64,000 bases of DNA from Nostoc sp. UHCC 0302 (lineage in GTDB: Bacteria; Cyanobacteriota; Cyanobacteriia; Cyanobacteriales; Nostocaceae). Position 1 is the first letter of the stretch; the number at the start of each line of letters is the position of its first letter. The position numbers were made by a program, and so were the translations under genes. The stretch lies in NCBI RefSeq assembly GCF_038096175.1, contig NZ_CP151099.1, positions 374,501-438,500 on the forward strand. Direction: 5' to 3'. Below, one piece after another: positions 1 through 8,825 of this stretch. Below the pieces are notes generated by a model that was not told where the DNA came from, did no database searches, and worked only from the letters and a program-made list of their open reading frames with translations.

Positions 1-194
1 GGTCTATAAGCAGTGGTGGATTCAAGCCCCGACTGATAGCGCAGCTAAGCTGAGTCTCCGTATCGCTAACGCGGAGCATCTCGTAGAGAGCGTCTTGCAA
101 TTTTTAATTTGACATTTTTAATTTTTAATTGGCTTGACTCTCCAGCTAACTAGAGATTTTAGAATAGTATCAACAAACCATCCAAATAATTCCT
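1..194. other. Left-edge non-coding stretch with repeat-like DNA
   Basis: No complete gene is seen. One plus-strand frame stays open from base 2 to a TGA at 110-112 and begins VYKQWWIQ, so it could be the last codons of a gene cut by the window edge, but most of it (roughly 35-100) looks like the short interspersed repeats found elsewhere here. After it comes an AT-rich run with repeated TTTTTAATT units. Confidence 0.3.
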
Positions 195-899
195 ATGCAA
201 CTTTCGAGTCTAAGAAAGAGCTTTTTGACATTTATTTTAGTAGCGAGTGCTTCTTTTTCTTCTAGCCTACTGACAGCCTGTTCTACAACCAGTTCCGAAA
301 ACCAAAGCCAAGAACCAAACGTTGCTATCACTGGCATTGATAGTGCTGACAAGCAATCAATGAACCATCACAGTGGCATGAACCACAGCATGGGAATGTC
401 TCTAGGCCCAGCTGATGCTAACTATAATCTGCGATTTATTGATTCAATGATTCCCCATCATCAAGGCGCTGTGGAAATGGCAAAGGAAGCACAAAAAAAA
501 TCCCAACGCCCTGAAATCAAAAAGCTAGCAGCAGACATTATCAAAGGACAAAATCAAGAAATTACACAGATGAAACAGTGGCGCACAGCCTGGTATCCCA
601 AAGCAGGAGATCAACCAATGGCTTATGATGCCCAACAGAAAAAAACAGTAAGAATGTCATCAGAGAATATGCAAAGCATGATGATGAATATGGACTTGGG
701 TGTTGCTGATAAAGAATTTGACCTGCGCTTTATAAATGCGATGATTCCTCATCATGAAGCAGCTGTGACTATGGCTAAAGATGCTTTGCAAAAGTCTCAG
801 CGTCCAGAAATAAAAAACTTGGCTCAGGCTATTATCAAAGCGCAAGAAACCGAGATTAAGCAAATGAAACAGTGGCGAAAAGCTTGGTATAACCAGTAA
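195..899 (+). CDS. Lipoprotein with two DUF305 domains
   Basis: The 234-residue protein starts with a signal peptide ending in a lipobox (LLTAC, Cys about residue 29), so it should be lipid-anchored outside the inner membrane. It then carries two copies of the DUF305 unit, about residues 75-135 and 165-232. Each has an IPHHxxAVxMAK motif followed by a QRPEIKxLA helix and a KQMKQWR ending. A His/Met-rich stretch (HHSGMNHSMGM) precedes the first copy. DUF305 is a ferritin-like helical fold often found near copper and metal genes; a metal-binding role is inferred from the His/Met content. The gene stands alone, and no clear ribosome binding site is visible. Confidence 0.85.
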   Translation: MQLSSLRKSFLTFILVASASFSSSLLTACSTTSSENQSQEPNVAITGIDSADKQSMNHHSGMNHSMGMSLGPADANYNLRFIDSMIPHHQGAVEMAKEAQKKSQRPEIKKLAADIIKGQNQEITQMKQWRTAWYPKAGDQPMAYDAQQKKTVRMSSENMQSMMMNMDLGVADKEFDLRFINAMIPHHEAAVTMAKDALQKSQRPEIKNLAQAIIKAQETEIKQMKQWRKAWYNQ

Positions 900-915
900 G
901 TTATGGCCGAATACA

Positions 916-1035
916 GTTCAGTTAAGCATTTCTTCCTTCTCTTTGCGCCCTTTGCGTCCTTCTCTGCAAGACGCTGCGCGAATGCGGTTTGTTAAAAAAA
1001 TTAACTTTGGCAAAGAGCTTTAACCTTAACTGAAC
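916..1035. repeat. Small element with 11-bp terminal inverted repeats
   Basis: GTTCAGTTAAG at 916-926 is matched by its exact reverse complement CTTAACTGAAC at 1025-1035. The interior has the short low-complexity pyrimidine/GCG blocks typical of cyanobacterial intergenic repeats and no reading frame of note. It fills most of the gap between two convergent genes. Confidence 0.45.
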
Positions 1036-1108
1036 CGTGAGGATGAGAGAAAGATTCTCAAACTTTCTTTACCCTGCAATGTTGATGTGGTGGACTAATA
1101 GTCGCTTT

Positions 1109-3487
1109 TCAGAATTTCAGGCTATGTGGCTTTCCATCATCTTGAAAGCGCTGCTCTCCAACACCAACGAGTTCTACAATCACTTCCCGACGTGGAGGTG
1201 TCCATTCCCCGTCTCTGGCTCCAATTTCCACTACTGTTTGATTGTTAACAGTAGATACATTTATATTGATCAGTGAGTAATTATTATTGTGATAGTTGCT
1301 TGTTTGCCCATCATCCTCAAAAAACTTATATTGATTATTACCAGACCAAACTCTCAACCTTAGCTGGTCGAGTGGGTGTTCATCAACATATTGCTGGACG
1401 GGTTGCATAGGAATAATCGCACCGCCACGGACATATAGTGGCATTCTTTCTAGTGGCGCATGAGCAAGAATGTGAATAGGCCCTTCATAAGATTCGCCAC
1501 TCCACCAATCATACCAAGTGCCTGCGGGCAAGTAGACAGAGCGATACTCAACTCCAGGGCGGTAAATTGGTGCAGCCATCAGCGATGCACCTAGCAATAT
1601 CTGATCATAGAGGGTGTAGGTTTTAGAATCGTTGGGAAAATGGTAGAGTAAGGGTCTTAAAATCGGTGCGCCTGTTGTTGCTGCTTCCCAAAAAAGATTG
1701 TAAATGTAGGGCAGTAGTTGGTAACGTAAGTTAATGTATTCTCTACAGATATTTTCAACGCGATCGCCAAATACCCAAGGCTCATGACGAGCGGTAGTCA
1801 TTGCCGAATGACCCCGCATCAGTGGGTAGAGCATTCCTACCTGCATCCAACGGGCAAATAATTCTCCTGTGGCATTACCAGCAAACCCGCCAATATCGCA
1901 ACCCACAAATCCCACGCCCGAAAGCCCCATGTTGCACAGCATAGGCAGAGACATTTCCAAATGCTCCCACAACGATTGATTATCCCCCATCCAAACAGAA
2001 GACCAGCGCTGCACACCCGCATATCCCGATCGCGTCAACACAAATGATCGCTCTGTACCCCGCAGCCGTTGTAGCCCTTCATAAGACGCTTTAGCCATCA
2101 TCAACCCATACAAATTATGTACTTCTAGATGAGTAGAAGTAGACACGGAGACATTCTCCCCTGCCACCTGCCCCTTGATCCCCGCCTCCTCGTTCCCCTG
2201 CGGTGCATCCAGAGGAAACCAAATTTTTTCCCCACCATCGCCAAAGGGTCGATTATCTATGGCAGGTTCGTTCATATCATTCCAGATTCCTGCTACACCT
2301 ACGTCAGTGAGGCTTTTGTGTAAATCACTCCACCAGTCACGCACATCAGAACGCAAAAAGTCAGGAAAAACAGCTTTCTCAGGCCAAACGTAGCCGTGGA
2401 ACAACTCGCCATTGGCTTTACGCACAAAGTAGTCGTTTTTGATTCCTTCGTCAAAAACGTGATAATTGGCTTCTGGTTCATACTTCACACCAGGATCGAT
2501 GATTGTAACTGTTTTAAAACCATCCTGTGCCAAGTCATTGATGAGTTTTGCCGGGTTGGGAAAGCGTTGGGGACTCCAAGTAAACACTCGATAACCCCGC
2601 ATATAGTCGATATCGAGATGGATGACATCGCAAGGAATGCGGCGCTGGCGAAATTCTTGCGCTAGTTCTCGCACAACAGATTCTGATTCGTAACTCCAAC
2701 GACATTGATGATAGCCAAGCGCCCATTTTGGCGGTAACTGCATTCTCCCAGTTAGCTGAGTGTAGGTGTAGAGGATTTGGGCAGGTTCAGGGCCATAAAT
2801 AATGTAATAATCTAACTCGCCGCCGCGAGTTTCCATTTTCCAGACACCCGGTTGTTCAGCGCCGATATCGAACTGGCTCCAAAATGTGGTATTGAAAAAG
2901 ATGCCATAGCTAAGTTCTGGACGCAAAGCTATAAAAAACGGAATTGCCTGGTACATTTCATCAGTAATGGCATCGTAATCTAAGGCATCAACCGTCCAGT
3001 TGGTTTTTACCTCGCTGAGTTTATCGAGAAAACCTGTACGTTCACCAAAGCTGTAGAAATGTTCATCAGCTGCAATTTGCTTCCACCCTGCAACTGCACC
3101 CAGACGCCACCCCATCCCTATCTCTGCATCTTGGGCAAATGGGCGGTTAGCTTTGTCGAAGCAAGCAATACGGCAATTTTCCCGTTGCACACACACGCGA
3201 ATTTGTTCTGTTTTGATTTCTACTGTTGTTTCAGTTTCTTGCACTGTAAAAGGTGTTACTTCCCATTCTGAATCATCCAATGCCACTGCCCAAGAACGGC
3301 GCGGCATAAATTCGCCAGTTGGTGCTAAACGCACACGGATTAAATTAGGGGCAAGTACACTGATGGTGAGGCGTGAGTTGCCGCAGTCAAAATTGATGGT
3401 ATTATCACTCCAATTTACAGCTTGCACATTACCAATAGTTGTCCAAGGTTGATTGGTTGTGGGTAGTTTCCCGAAATATTGCGGCAT
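1109..3487 (-). CDS. Glycoside hydrolase family 31 alpha-glucosidase
   Basis: A 792-residue GH31 enzyme, expected to release glucose from alpha-glucosides. An N-terminal beta-sandwich (about 1-240) precedes the (beta/alpha)8 barrel. The nucleophile motif WNDMNEP is present with Asp404, the acid/base region has Asp502 in WMGDN, and GCDIGGF follows. HLDIDYM (about 290-296) is the usual substrate-binding strand. Length fits the family. There is no signal peptide, so it is probably cytoplasmic. Between the nucleophile and acid/base motifs, around residues 430-452, lies a Gly/Glu-rich segment that looks like inserted repeat DNA. The gene has no operon partner. Confidence 0.93.
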   Translation of the reverse strand: MPQYFGKLPTTNQPWTTIGNVQAVNWSDNTINFDCGNSRLTISVLAPNLIRVRLAPTGEFMPRRSWAVALDDSEWEVTPFTVQETETTVEIKTEQIRVCVQRENCRIACFDKANRPFAQDAEIGMGWRLGAVAGWKQIAADEHFYSFGERTGFLDKLSEVKTNWTVDALDYDAITDEMYQAIPFFIALRPELSYGIFFNTTFWSQFDIGAEQPGVWKMETRGGELDYYIIYGPEPAQILYTYTQLTGRMQLPPKWALGYHQCRWSYESESVVRELAQEFRQRRIPCDVIHLDIDYMRGYRVFTWSPQRFPNPAKLINDLAQDGFKTVTIIDPGVKYEPEANYHVFDEGIKNDYFVRKANGELFHGYVWPEKAVFPDFLRSDVRDWWSDLHKSLTDVGVAGIWNDMNEPAIDNRPFGDGGEKIWFPLDAPQGNEEAGIKGQVAGENVSVSTSTHLEVHNLYGLMMAKASYEGLQRLRGTERSFVLTRSGYAGVQRWSSVWMGDNQSLWEHLEMSLPMLCNMGLSGVGFVGCDIGGFAGNATGELFARWMQVGMLYPLMRGHSAMTTARHEPWVFGDRVENICREYINLRYQLLPYIYNLFWEAATTGAPILRPLLYHFPNDSKTYTLYDQILLGASLMAAPIYRPGVEYRSVYLPAGTWYDWWSGESYEGPIHILAHAPLERMPLYVRGGAIIPMQPVQQYVDEHPLDQLRLRVWSGNNQYKFFEDDGQTSNYHNNNYSLININVSTVNNQTVVEIGARDGEWTPPRREVIVELVGVGEQRFQDDGKPHSLKF

Positions 3488-3743
3488 ATGACTACTTAAG
3501 TAAGTTAAATCTTTTTCGCATTTATGATTACAGACATATGCCCTCTCTCACTCTTTCTTTCGCTAGAAATTGTATAAAAATTTAGCAGATATTTTTTAGC
3601 AAGTTAATTTGTAGTTGTTCTAGCTAAGCAAAGCTCCTTTAGGGAATTAAAAATTAAAAATTAAAAACCCTATAGATATGTGATTTTTTTGATAGAACTC
3701 GTGATTTTAGTAATGACAGCTTCTAGATTCAGAGTGAAAACTA

Positions 3744-4070
3744 CTATGGCTGTTTGTCTAATGACTTCAATTCATCTAAACTGCAACGCAGACGCGGTTT
3801 GTTAGGGTCAGTCAAATCTAGCTTATCCCAAGGTACTGTATAACCACCGTGGATTTTATGCGCCCCAAGTAAATGTAAAATTCTTAAGCCAACTGTCCAA
3901 GCGGATAAGCGTTCTAGGGCAGCAGTATATCCGATAAGATATTCTTTAACAATCCATTCTTGACCTTGTTGTTGGGCGCGTACTTCTTCAATGCGTCCTA
4001 CTGTTGTACCTGTTGAGTCTAATACTGGTTTACCTAGCAGTAGTTCTAAATGGATTTCACGAGTTGTCAT
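3744..4070 (-). CDS. PRC-barrel-like domain protein, downstream copy
   Basis: A protein of about 108 residues. The start chosen is the ATG at 4070 (MTTREIHLELLLGKPV), because it lies 2 bp after the stop of the upstream gene and GGTGG sits just ahead of it. Residues 4-60 (LLGKPVLDSTGTTVGRIEEV) have the pattern of a PRC-barrel, a small beta-barrel found in RNA-processing and photosynthetic reaction-centre proteins. The end (YTVPWDKLDLTDPNKPRLR) mirrors the IPWSKVRDI stretch of its neighbour, so the two genes are probably related and co-transcribed. Its exact role is unknown. Confidence 0.7.
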   Translation of the reverse strand: MTTREIHLELLLGKPVLDSTGTTVGRIEEVRAQQQGQEWIVKEYLIGYTAALERLSAWTVGLRILHLLGAHKIHGGYTVPWDKLDLTDPNKPRLRCSLDELKSLDKQP

Positions 4071-4072
4071 TA

Positions 4073-4429
4073 TTATCCACCTGGAATTTTTGTGATAATG
4101 CGATCGCGCAACCATTTTTCATAGGCTAAGGCTGGTGTTGCTTGGGCTTCGACATCAACTTCGACATCAATACCAATATCCCGCACTTTTGACCACGGAA
4201 TCCGAAACGGTTGACTTTGCTTCGCGCCCCATTTACTTGTAATTGCTGCTACCCAACTAGCCAAGCGCGGATTTAGCCGTCTAGCTAGGGTTGTGACTCC
4301 TACTTCGATATAAGCAAGTCTTGGTGGTTCCCCGTCTCGCAACTCCATCACAATGCCATCGACTTTACCCATTTTGCACTGATTGCGGTCAACTAATTGG
4401 TTATCTAAAACATCTCTAATAACATTCAT
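4073..4429 (-). CDS. PRC-barrel-like domain protein, upstream copy
   Basis: A 118-residue protein beginning MNVIRDVLDNQLVDRNQCKM. The segment LVDRNQCKMGKVDGIVMEL and the following beta-rich stretch resemble a PRC-barrel, and a second short block (FRIPWSKVRDIGIDV) follows. No signal peptide or membrane segment is seen. It is the first gene of a two-gene unit with 4070-3744. Similar gene pairs often encode stress-associated proteins in bacteria, but nothing here proves a function. Confidence 0.7.
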   Translation of the reverse strand: MNVIRDVLDNQLVDRNQCKMGKVDGIVMELRDGEPPRLAYIEVGVTTLARRLNPRLASWVAAITSKWGAKQSQPFRIPWSKVRDIGIDVEVDVEAQATPALAYEKWLRDRIITKIPGG

Positions 4430-4610
4430 TTTTTGTTACTTCTGGTTAATTGTTGATGGATTTAGCGAACCGCTTTCTCGTCGAGAAGGCGTAGAGAAAA
4501 AAAAGAAATCTTGGCATTGCTGAATTTAGGATATTAATTGGCGTTGCATTTTATTATGCAATGTCCATACGCCAGTCTACAAAAATTCGGGCGAGAGGAA
4601 TAAGTAGCTA

Positions 4611-5048
4611 TTAAGAATGTTTGGATAGTAGGTGAACGATCTCACTCACGATTTCTTGTGGACTCTCAAGCTTGACTAGAAATCGATCAAAGCCGGCATT
4701 CAAAGCTTTGTGACATGAAACTTCTCTTGTATAAGAAGTAATGGCAATTGCTGGTAACTGTCGTAGCAATAAGCTTGAATGCAACCGAATTTGCTTAATT
4801 AACCAATTTCCATCATGATGAGGCAATTTTACATTGGATAGCAGAATATCGGGATGAAACGATTCGAGAGTGGCGAGGGCTGCTTCTGCGTCGAGCAAAG
4901 CAATTACCTCTGCACCTGCTGTTTCCAGTATGAAGATGAGCAAATCTGCAATATCTGGCTCATCCTCTACTAGCAAGATGCGGATACCAACAAGGTGCTG
5001 GCACGAATTTAACTCGCTTTCTTGATTACTCGTTTGGTTCATTGTCAT
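4611..5048 (-). CDS. Stand-alone receiver-domain protein with Asn at the phosphorylation site
   Basis: A 145-residue single-domain response regulator (receiver about 22-142). The acidic pocket (LLVEDEPD), the Thr in AIAITSYT and the switch Lys in FLVKLESP are all present. The phospho-acceptor position reads ILLSNVKLP: an Asn codon (AAT) replaces the usual Asp. Phosphotransfer in the ordinary way is therefore unlikely, and it may work as a pseudo-receiver or protein-binding module. The first Met or the Met two codons later (5042) could be the start. No output domain and no neighbouring kinase are present. Confidence 0.85.
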   Translation of the reverse strand: MTMNQTSNQESELNSCQHLVGIRILLVEDEPDIADLLIFILETAGAEVIALLDAEAALATLESFHPDILLSNVKLPHHDGNWLIKQIRLHSSLLLRQLPAIAITSYTREVSCHKALNAGFDRFLVKLESPQEIVSEIVHLLSKHS

Positions 5049-5375
5049 GTCGTGTTTTTATTTTTTGATGTAGCTTACCTCTTCTATTGCAACGTAGAGA
5101 GTGGAATCAGCCTTCAGTCTAATTAAACAAATTTGGGGAAAAAAGCATTATCAATATGAAGAAGTTAATTCACTTTTCAATATTTACCATGCTATCAGGT
5201 GAGTTATGCGCTCACGGCTTATGTAGCAGTAAAAGAAAAAGCTCGTAGTTATATCACATTTTTACTAATTGTAGTTTTCAATCAGCAGCACCGAATTTAT
5301 AATTTAAAATCTGTCTTGAAAAGTTATGATCGGAGTAAGCCTATACTCAGATTTGCTACAAAATCTAAAATCGAT
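5049..5375. other. Intergenic region without a supported gene
   Basis: AT-rich spacer between the receiver gene and the NRAMP-like gene. A plus-strand frame from 5199 to 5396 has no ribosome binding site and no recognisable protein pattern. I see no convincing regulatory element. Confidence 0.5.
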
Positions 5376-6590
5376 TTAACCTCCAATAATTTCTAGAGGA
5401 ATAGCAACAATAGCTAGCACAAAGGTCAGCACAATTGTAAAGATAACAACGCTGTTACTAATCCAACCATTACGATACTTGCCAACATATAATTCATCGT
5501 TCATCAAAACTAAAAATGGTATGATAACAGGCGGCAAAATCACTGCTGTAATTGCCATTGAAAACAATGTTAATTGCAATGGGTCGATACCAAATACCAT
5601 TAACAATGAGGCAAGAAAAACAAACACTGTGTAGACTAGGCTAAAGCGTGCAGCATCTTTTGGTTTAAGATTTTCGCCCCAATTCCAACCAAAGGCTTGA
5701 GCAACAATATAGGCAGTATCCAGGCTTACTTCTAGTGCAGCACCAAAGCAAGCAATGCCCAAGGAAGCTGCAAATAGTACAAAGCCCCAGTACCCAAAAG
5801 GTTCTGTTAACATCAACGCCGCCTGTTCGTAGCTATCAACCTGAATACCTTTAGGTTTGAGTACCAGTGCAGCCACAATCAGCACTCCCAGCGATACAAT
5901 ACTGCCAAAACTCATGCCTAAACCAGCTACGGCACGATTCACACCGACATGGCTTTCATCCCACTTATCTTCTACTGCACCAGATGAATAGAAATAAAAT
6001 AAGTAGGGGCTAATCAATGCACCTAAGATTCCAACGGCAAGGTATAAATAATGTGGGGTATCTTGTTGTGGCAAGGTTGGTAATAAACCCGCGCCAATTT
6101 GGGTTAACGATGGATGCAGTTTGAAGGTAGCAACGACGAAAACGAGTGTAATTAGTCCTAGTAAAGAAATACCGTTTTCAATAATGCCAAATGTACCTTT
6201 CCAAAGTAGCAACCAAATTGCAAAGGCAACGGGTAGAGCATACCATTGAAAACTGATACCTGTTAAAAGTTGTAAGGCAATACACACACCCCCAATTTCG
6301 GCAGCTAGAACCAAAAAATCTACGGCAATTTCTGCGAATAAGGGTATAACATAAAAGTTGAACCCAAAGCGTTCCCGGACTGCGGCAGCTAATGTATGCT
6401 TGCTTACTGCTGCCAAGCGGCCAGACATTTCTACTAAGAAGATTACGCAAATTGTACCAAGAATAATCGCCCAAATTAGTTGAAAGCTGAATTCAGATCC
6501 TGCTTCTGCAGCTGTGGCGATCGCACCTACATCGAGAAAGCCGCCGATACTGGTTACAATACCAAGGGCGATTTCAAAAATTTTTTTCAT
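5376..6590 (-). CDS. NRAMP-like metal-ion transporter with unusual site residues
   Basis: A 404-residue polytopic membrane protein with about 11 hydrophobic segments and the general NRAMP (SLC11) plan. The first helix reads GGFLDVGAIATAAEAGS, where NRAMPs normally have DPGN; Asp20 is kept but the Asn is Ala23. In the sixth helix the usual MPH is ISPY (Ser194-Pro195-Tyr196). The metal-coordinating Asn and Met of classical Mn/Fe transporters therefore appear to be absent, and the substrate may differ (Mg, or something else). Its ATG overlaps the stop of the upstream lipoprotein gene (ATGA), which implies translational coupling. Confidence 0.8.
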   Translation of the reverse strand: MKKIFEIALGIVTSIGGFLDVGAIATAAEAGSEFSFQLIWAIILGTICVIFLVEMSGRLAAVSKHTLAAAVRERFGFNFYVIPLFAEIAVDFLVLAAEIGGVCIALQLLTGISFQWYALPVAFAIWLLLWKGTFGIIENGISLLGLITLVFVVATFKLHPSLTQIGAGLLPTLPQQDTPHYLYLAVGILGALISPYLFYFYSSGAVEDKWDESHVGVNRAVAGLGMSFGSIVSLGVLIVAALVLKPKGIQVDSYEQAALMLTEPFGYWGFVLFAASLGIACFGAALEVSLDTAYIVAQAFGWNWGENLKPKDAARFSLVYTVFVFLASLLMVFGIDPLQLTLFSMAITAVILPPVIIPFLVLMNDELYVGKYRNGWISNSVVIFTIVLTFVLAIVAIPLEIIGG

Positions 6591-7051
6591 TCGTTTGCCT
6601 TAATATTGTTCTTAACCTGATTTAGCGATCGCGCTTCTGTCGCTAACTCTCTGAGTTGTCGTTGCACTAGTGTACGATTTTTTTGTGTCACTGCTATAGA
6701 TATTTGCTTGGTTGTATTCGCTAACTGCAAAGTATCAGCCAGCAGCACTGATTTATAACGCTCAGTTGTATCTGAAGATGGCTTGATTTGGACTATGTTG
6801 CCTGATTCTTTTATTAGTTCTTCTTGAGCTTTTTTTAATGTTTGTTGAGCATAAGTACTTGGTACAGCTTGGCGTACCCAGGCATCACCAACCATATTGG
6901 CTGTGGCAGCCCATGAAGTTACATTTTGTGCTTCATTTAGCATATTTTCTGTGGGTGTTTTGCCACCACAAGAAGTTACTAACGTCAACACTAGTAAATG
7001 ATTAATTAGAAATATTAATTTTTTAGATTCTGGCATTTTCTGGCTCTTCAT
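6587..7051 (-). CDS. Small lipoprotein coupled to the NRAMP-like transporter
   Basis: A 154-residue protein with an N-terminal signal peptide and lipobox (LVTSC, Cys about residue 28). The mature part is mostly helical, with Gln/Lys-rich stretches (YAQQTLKKAQEEL; AVTQKNRTLVQRQLRELA) that could form a coiled coil. No family is recognised. Its stop overlaps the transporter start by the ATGA arrangement, so it probably helps that transporter, but this is inference from position only. Confidence 0.75.
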   Translation of the reverse strand: MKSQKMPESKKLIFLINHLLVLTLVTSCGGKTPTENMLNEAQNVTSWAATANMVGDAWVRQAVPSTYAQQTLKKAQEELIKESGNIVQIKPSSDTTERYKSVLLADTLQLANTTKQISIAVTQKNRTLVQRQLRELATEARSLNQVKNNIKANE

Positions 7052-7285
7052 AACCTACGAATATAATATATTTTTGTCATTCTGTTGATCACTGTGTATA
7101 TCTATCTAACAAAATATTTCGATAGGTTAAATTAATCAAATTTTTTCTCTTGTCTTCTTCCTTGAGCATTAATTTATCAAGATAACTGATAAAGAATTGT
7201 ATTTATTTGAGAATAAGCACTTGTTAGCTCCATATACTGGGTTGTATTACCATAGTTTGCAATTTGCACCTTCGGAGGTTCCACA

Positions 7286-7486
7286 ATGGTTCACACTTAC
7301 GAAGTATTGGTTGATATTAAAGAATTTCTTGGTCAAACGAATAATAATTGTCAATGCGGGACAACACGGTACGAAATCAACGCAGAGTCAAAACAAAAGG
7401 CTGATGGTATAGCACTAGTCCAGGCTAGGAGCGATCATCCTAAAGGCACTGAATATGATGTTAGGGTAACAAGGCTACTTAGATAA
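7286..7486 (+). CDS. Small hypothetical protein
   Basis: A 66-residue protein beginning MVHTYEVLVDIKEFLG. GGAGG at 7274-7278, eight bases ahead of the ATG, supports it as a real gene. It has a C-x-C pair (NCQCGT), is soluble and shows a beta-alpha-beta-like pattern. No family is recognised. Confidence 0.6.
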   Translation: MVHTYEVLVDIKEFLGQTNNNCQCGTTRYEINAESKQKADGIALVQARSDHPKGTEYDVRVTRLLR

Positions 7487-7831
7487 ACAGAACATTATAT
7501 GGAACGGTAAAGTTCGTTCTTGCTATTATTCATCTTGGACTACATAGCAGTATCAATAAGAGCGTTTTGCTAAACAATAGTTCGATAAATAGGCTTCCAT
7601 CTAATTGATATCTGCATGGTAGCCAGAAGGCTGAATCCAAGTATGAATTAAACGATAAGCGTTCGCGAAGCGTCTCGTTGGCGCAGCCTCTCGTAGACAA
7701 GAGAAGCTTAAGCCTTCTCCTTCTCCTAAAGGGAGAGGCTAGCGCGAACGACTACCGCAAGAATTGAAACATATTTCAGGTTATGTACTATCGGCTTAAA
7801 ACCTGATTACTCAAAGGTTATTCGGTAAAAC
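7487..7831. other. Intergenic region with interspersed palindromic repeat DNA
   Basis: Between about 7660 and 7760 are nested short palindromes (GCGTTCGCGAAGCG, CTCGTAGACAAGAG, CTCCTAAAGGGAGAGG) of the sort dispersed in filamentous cyanobacteria. No gene is supported. Confidence 0.5.
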
Positions 7832-7866
7832 AACTTTGCCTATTTAACATTTAAATAGGCAAAGTT
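7832..7866. other. 16-bp perfect hairpin upstream of the methyltransferase gene
   Basis: AACTTTGCCTATTTAA at 7832-7847 pairs perfectly with TTAAATAGGCAAAGTT at 7851-7866 across a 3-base loop. It is 50 bp before the methyltransferase start. There is no run of T after it, so a simple terminator is not obvious; it may be an mRNA structure or an operator. Confidence 0.6.
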
Positions 7867-7916
7867 ATTTGCATGAGTTATTATCCTATTATTAATAATC
7901 TCTATAAAATATAAAA

Positions 7917-8609
7917 GTGACAAAATTCTGTGATGAACTAATACATAACTGGTTAGAGGATGGACAGCGTATAGGAGAATACTATTCCCAACTCATTTTA
8001 AAGGAAGGATTAGTATCAGCTAAAAGTATTGGAGAAAGAAACGAACAGAGAAATTTTCACTTTTTTGATAAGCTCTTTGAAAGAGTTACTATTGAGCCAG
8101 GTTTTTCAGTTTTAGATGTTGGTTGTGGTAAAGGAGAACTTCTTTACTACTTGTCATCGCGCTTCCCAAACTTCAATAATTACAACTATTTTGGTATCGA
8201 TATTGTCCCTGGATTTGTATCAGAAGCAAAGCAGAAATTCCCTTTAAGAGAGTTCCAGTTAGTTAATTTTATTGACCCCTCATTTTCCCCAGAAACTAAA
8301 TTCGATATTGTGTTATCTTTGGGAGTTTTAGTAACAAGAGTAAGGTACTATGACTTGTTTTTTGAGTATTTTTTGAAGAAAATGCTTAAGAATGCTAAAA
8401 AGTATGTCCTGTTTAATGTTATTTCTTATATTGAGCCATCCTCTCCCAATTACTCAGATATAAATGGCGTTGGACACTCTACAGTTCTTAGTGCTGAAAC
8501 TTTTTACTCGATCATGGATAATCTTGGCTGCTACGACTGTAAAGTGGAACCTTACAATATCTATCCAGATGCAACTGACCTTTTCGTGCAAATCCAGTTA
8601 GAGCGTTAA
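7917..8609 (+). CDS. Class I SAM-dependent methyltransferase
   Basis: A 230-residue protein with a Rossmann-type methyltransferase core. Motif I is VLDVGCGKGELL (about 63-74), followed by the acidic residue of strand 2 in YFGIDIVPGF and by FDIVLSLGVL as motif IV. The start is a GTG at 7917: an in-frame TAA lies three codons upstream and no earlier start exists, while the first internal Met is far inside the domain. No good ribosome binding site is visible. The substrate is unknown. The AT-rich codon use and lack of partners would fit a horizontally acquired accessory gene. Confidence 0.75.
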   Translation: MTKFCDELIHNWLEDGQRIGEYYSQLILKEGLVSAKSIGERNEQRNFHFFDKLFERVTIEPGFSVLDVGCGKGELLYYLSSRFPNFNNYNYFGIDIVPGFVSEAKQKFPLREFQLVNFIDPSFSPETKFDIVLSLGVLVTRVRYYDLFFEYFLKKMLKNAKKYVLFNVISYIEPSSPNYSDINGVGHSTVLSAETFYSIMDNLGCYDCKVEPYNIYPDATDLFVQIQLER

Positions 8610-8825
8610 CTACTCAATCGTTGCCTATCTGCACTTTCGGCTATGACAGGCGTTCCGCAATAGCTAACACTGTTATGATTACTAGAATTTATGTTTTGTT
8701 TAGATTTGCATCTAATTAGTGAACTTCTGTAAAATTTAAGGTTTTCTTTAGATTTACTCATCTAGAATTACTTTTGAGATTCTTACCAACACTGTCAAAG
8801 TCTGGCCCAAGCAAGGAGCGGTTGA

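Noticed and set aside
5199-5396. 65-codon plus-strand frame
   Set aside because: No ribosome binding site, AT-driven composition and partial overlap with the transporter gene; no recognisable protein pattern.
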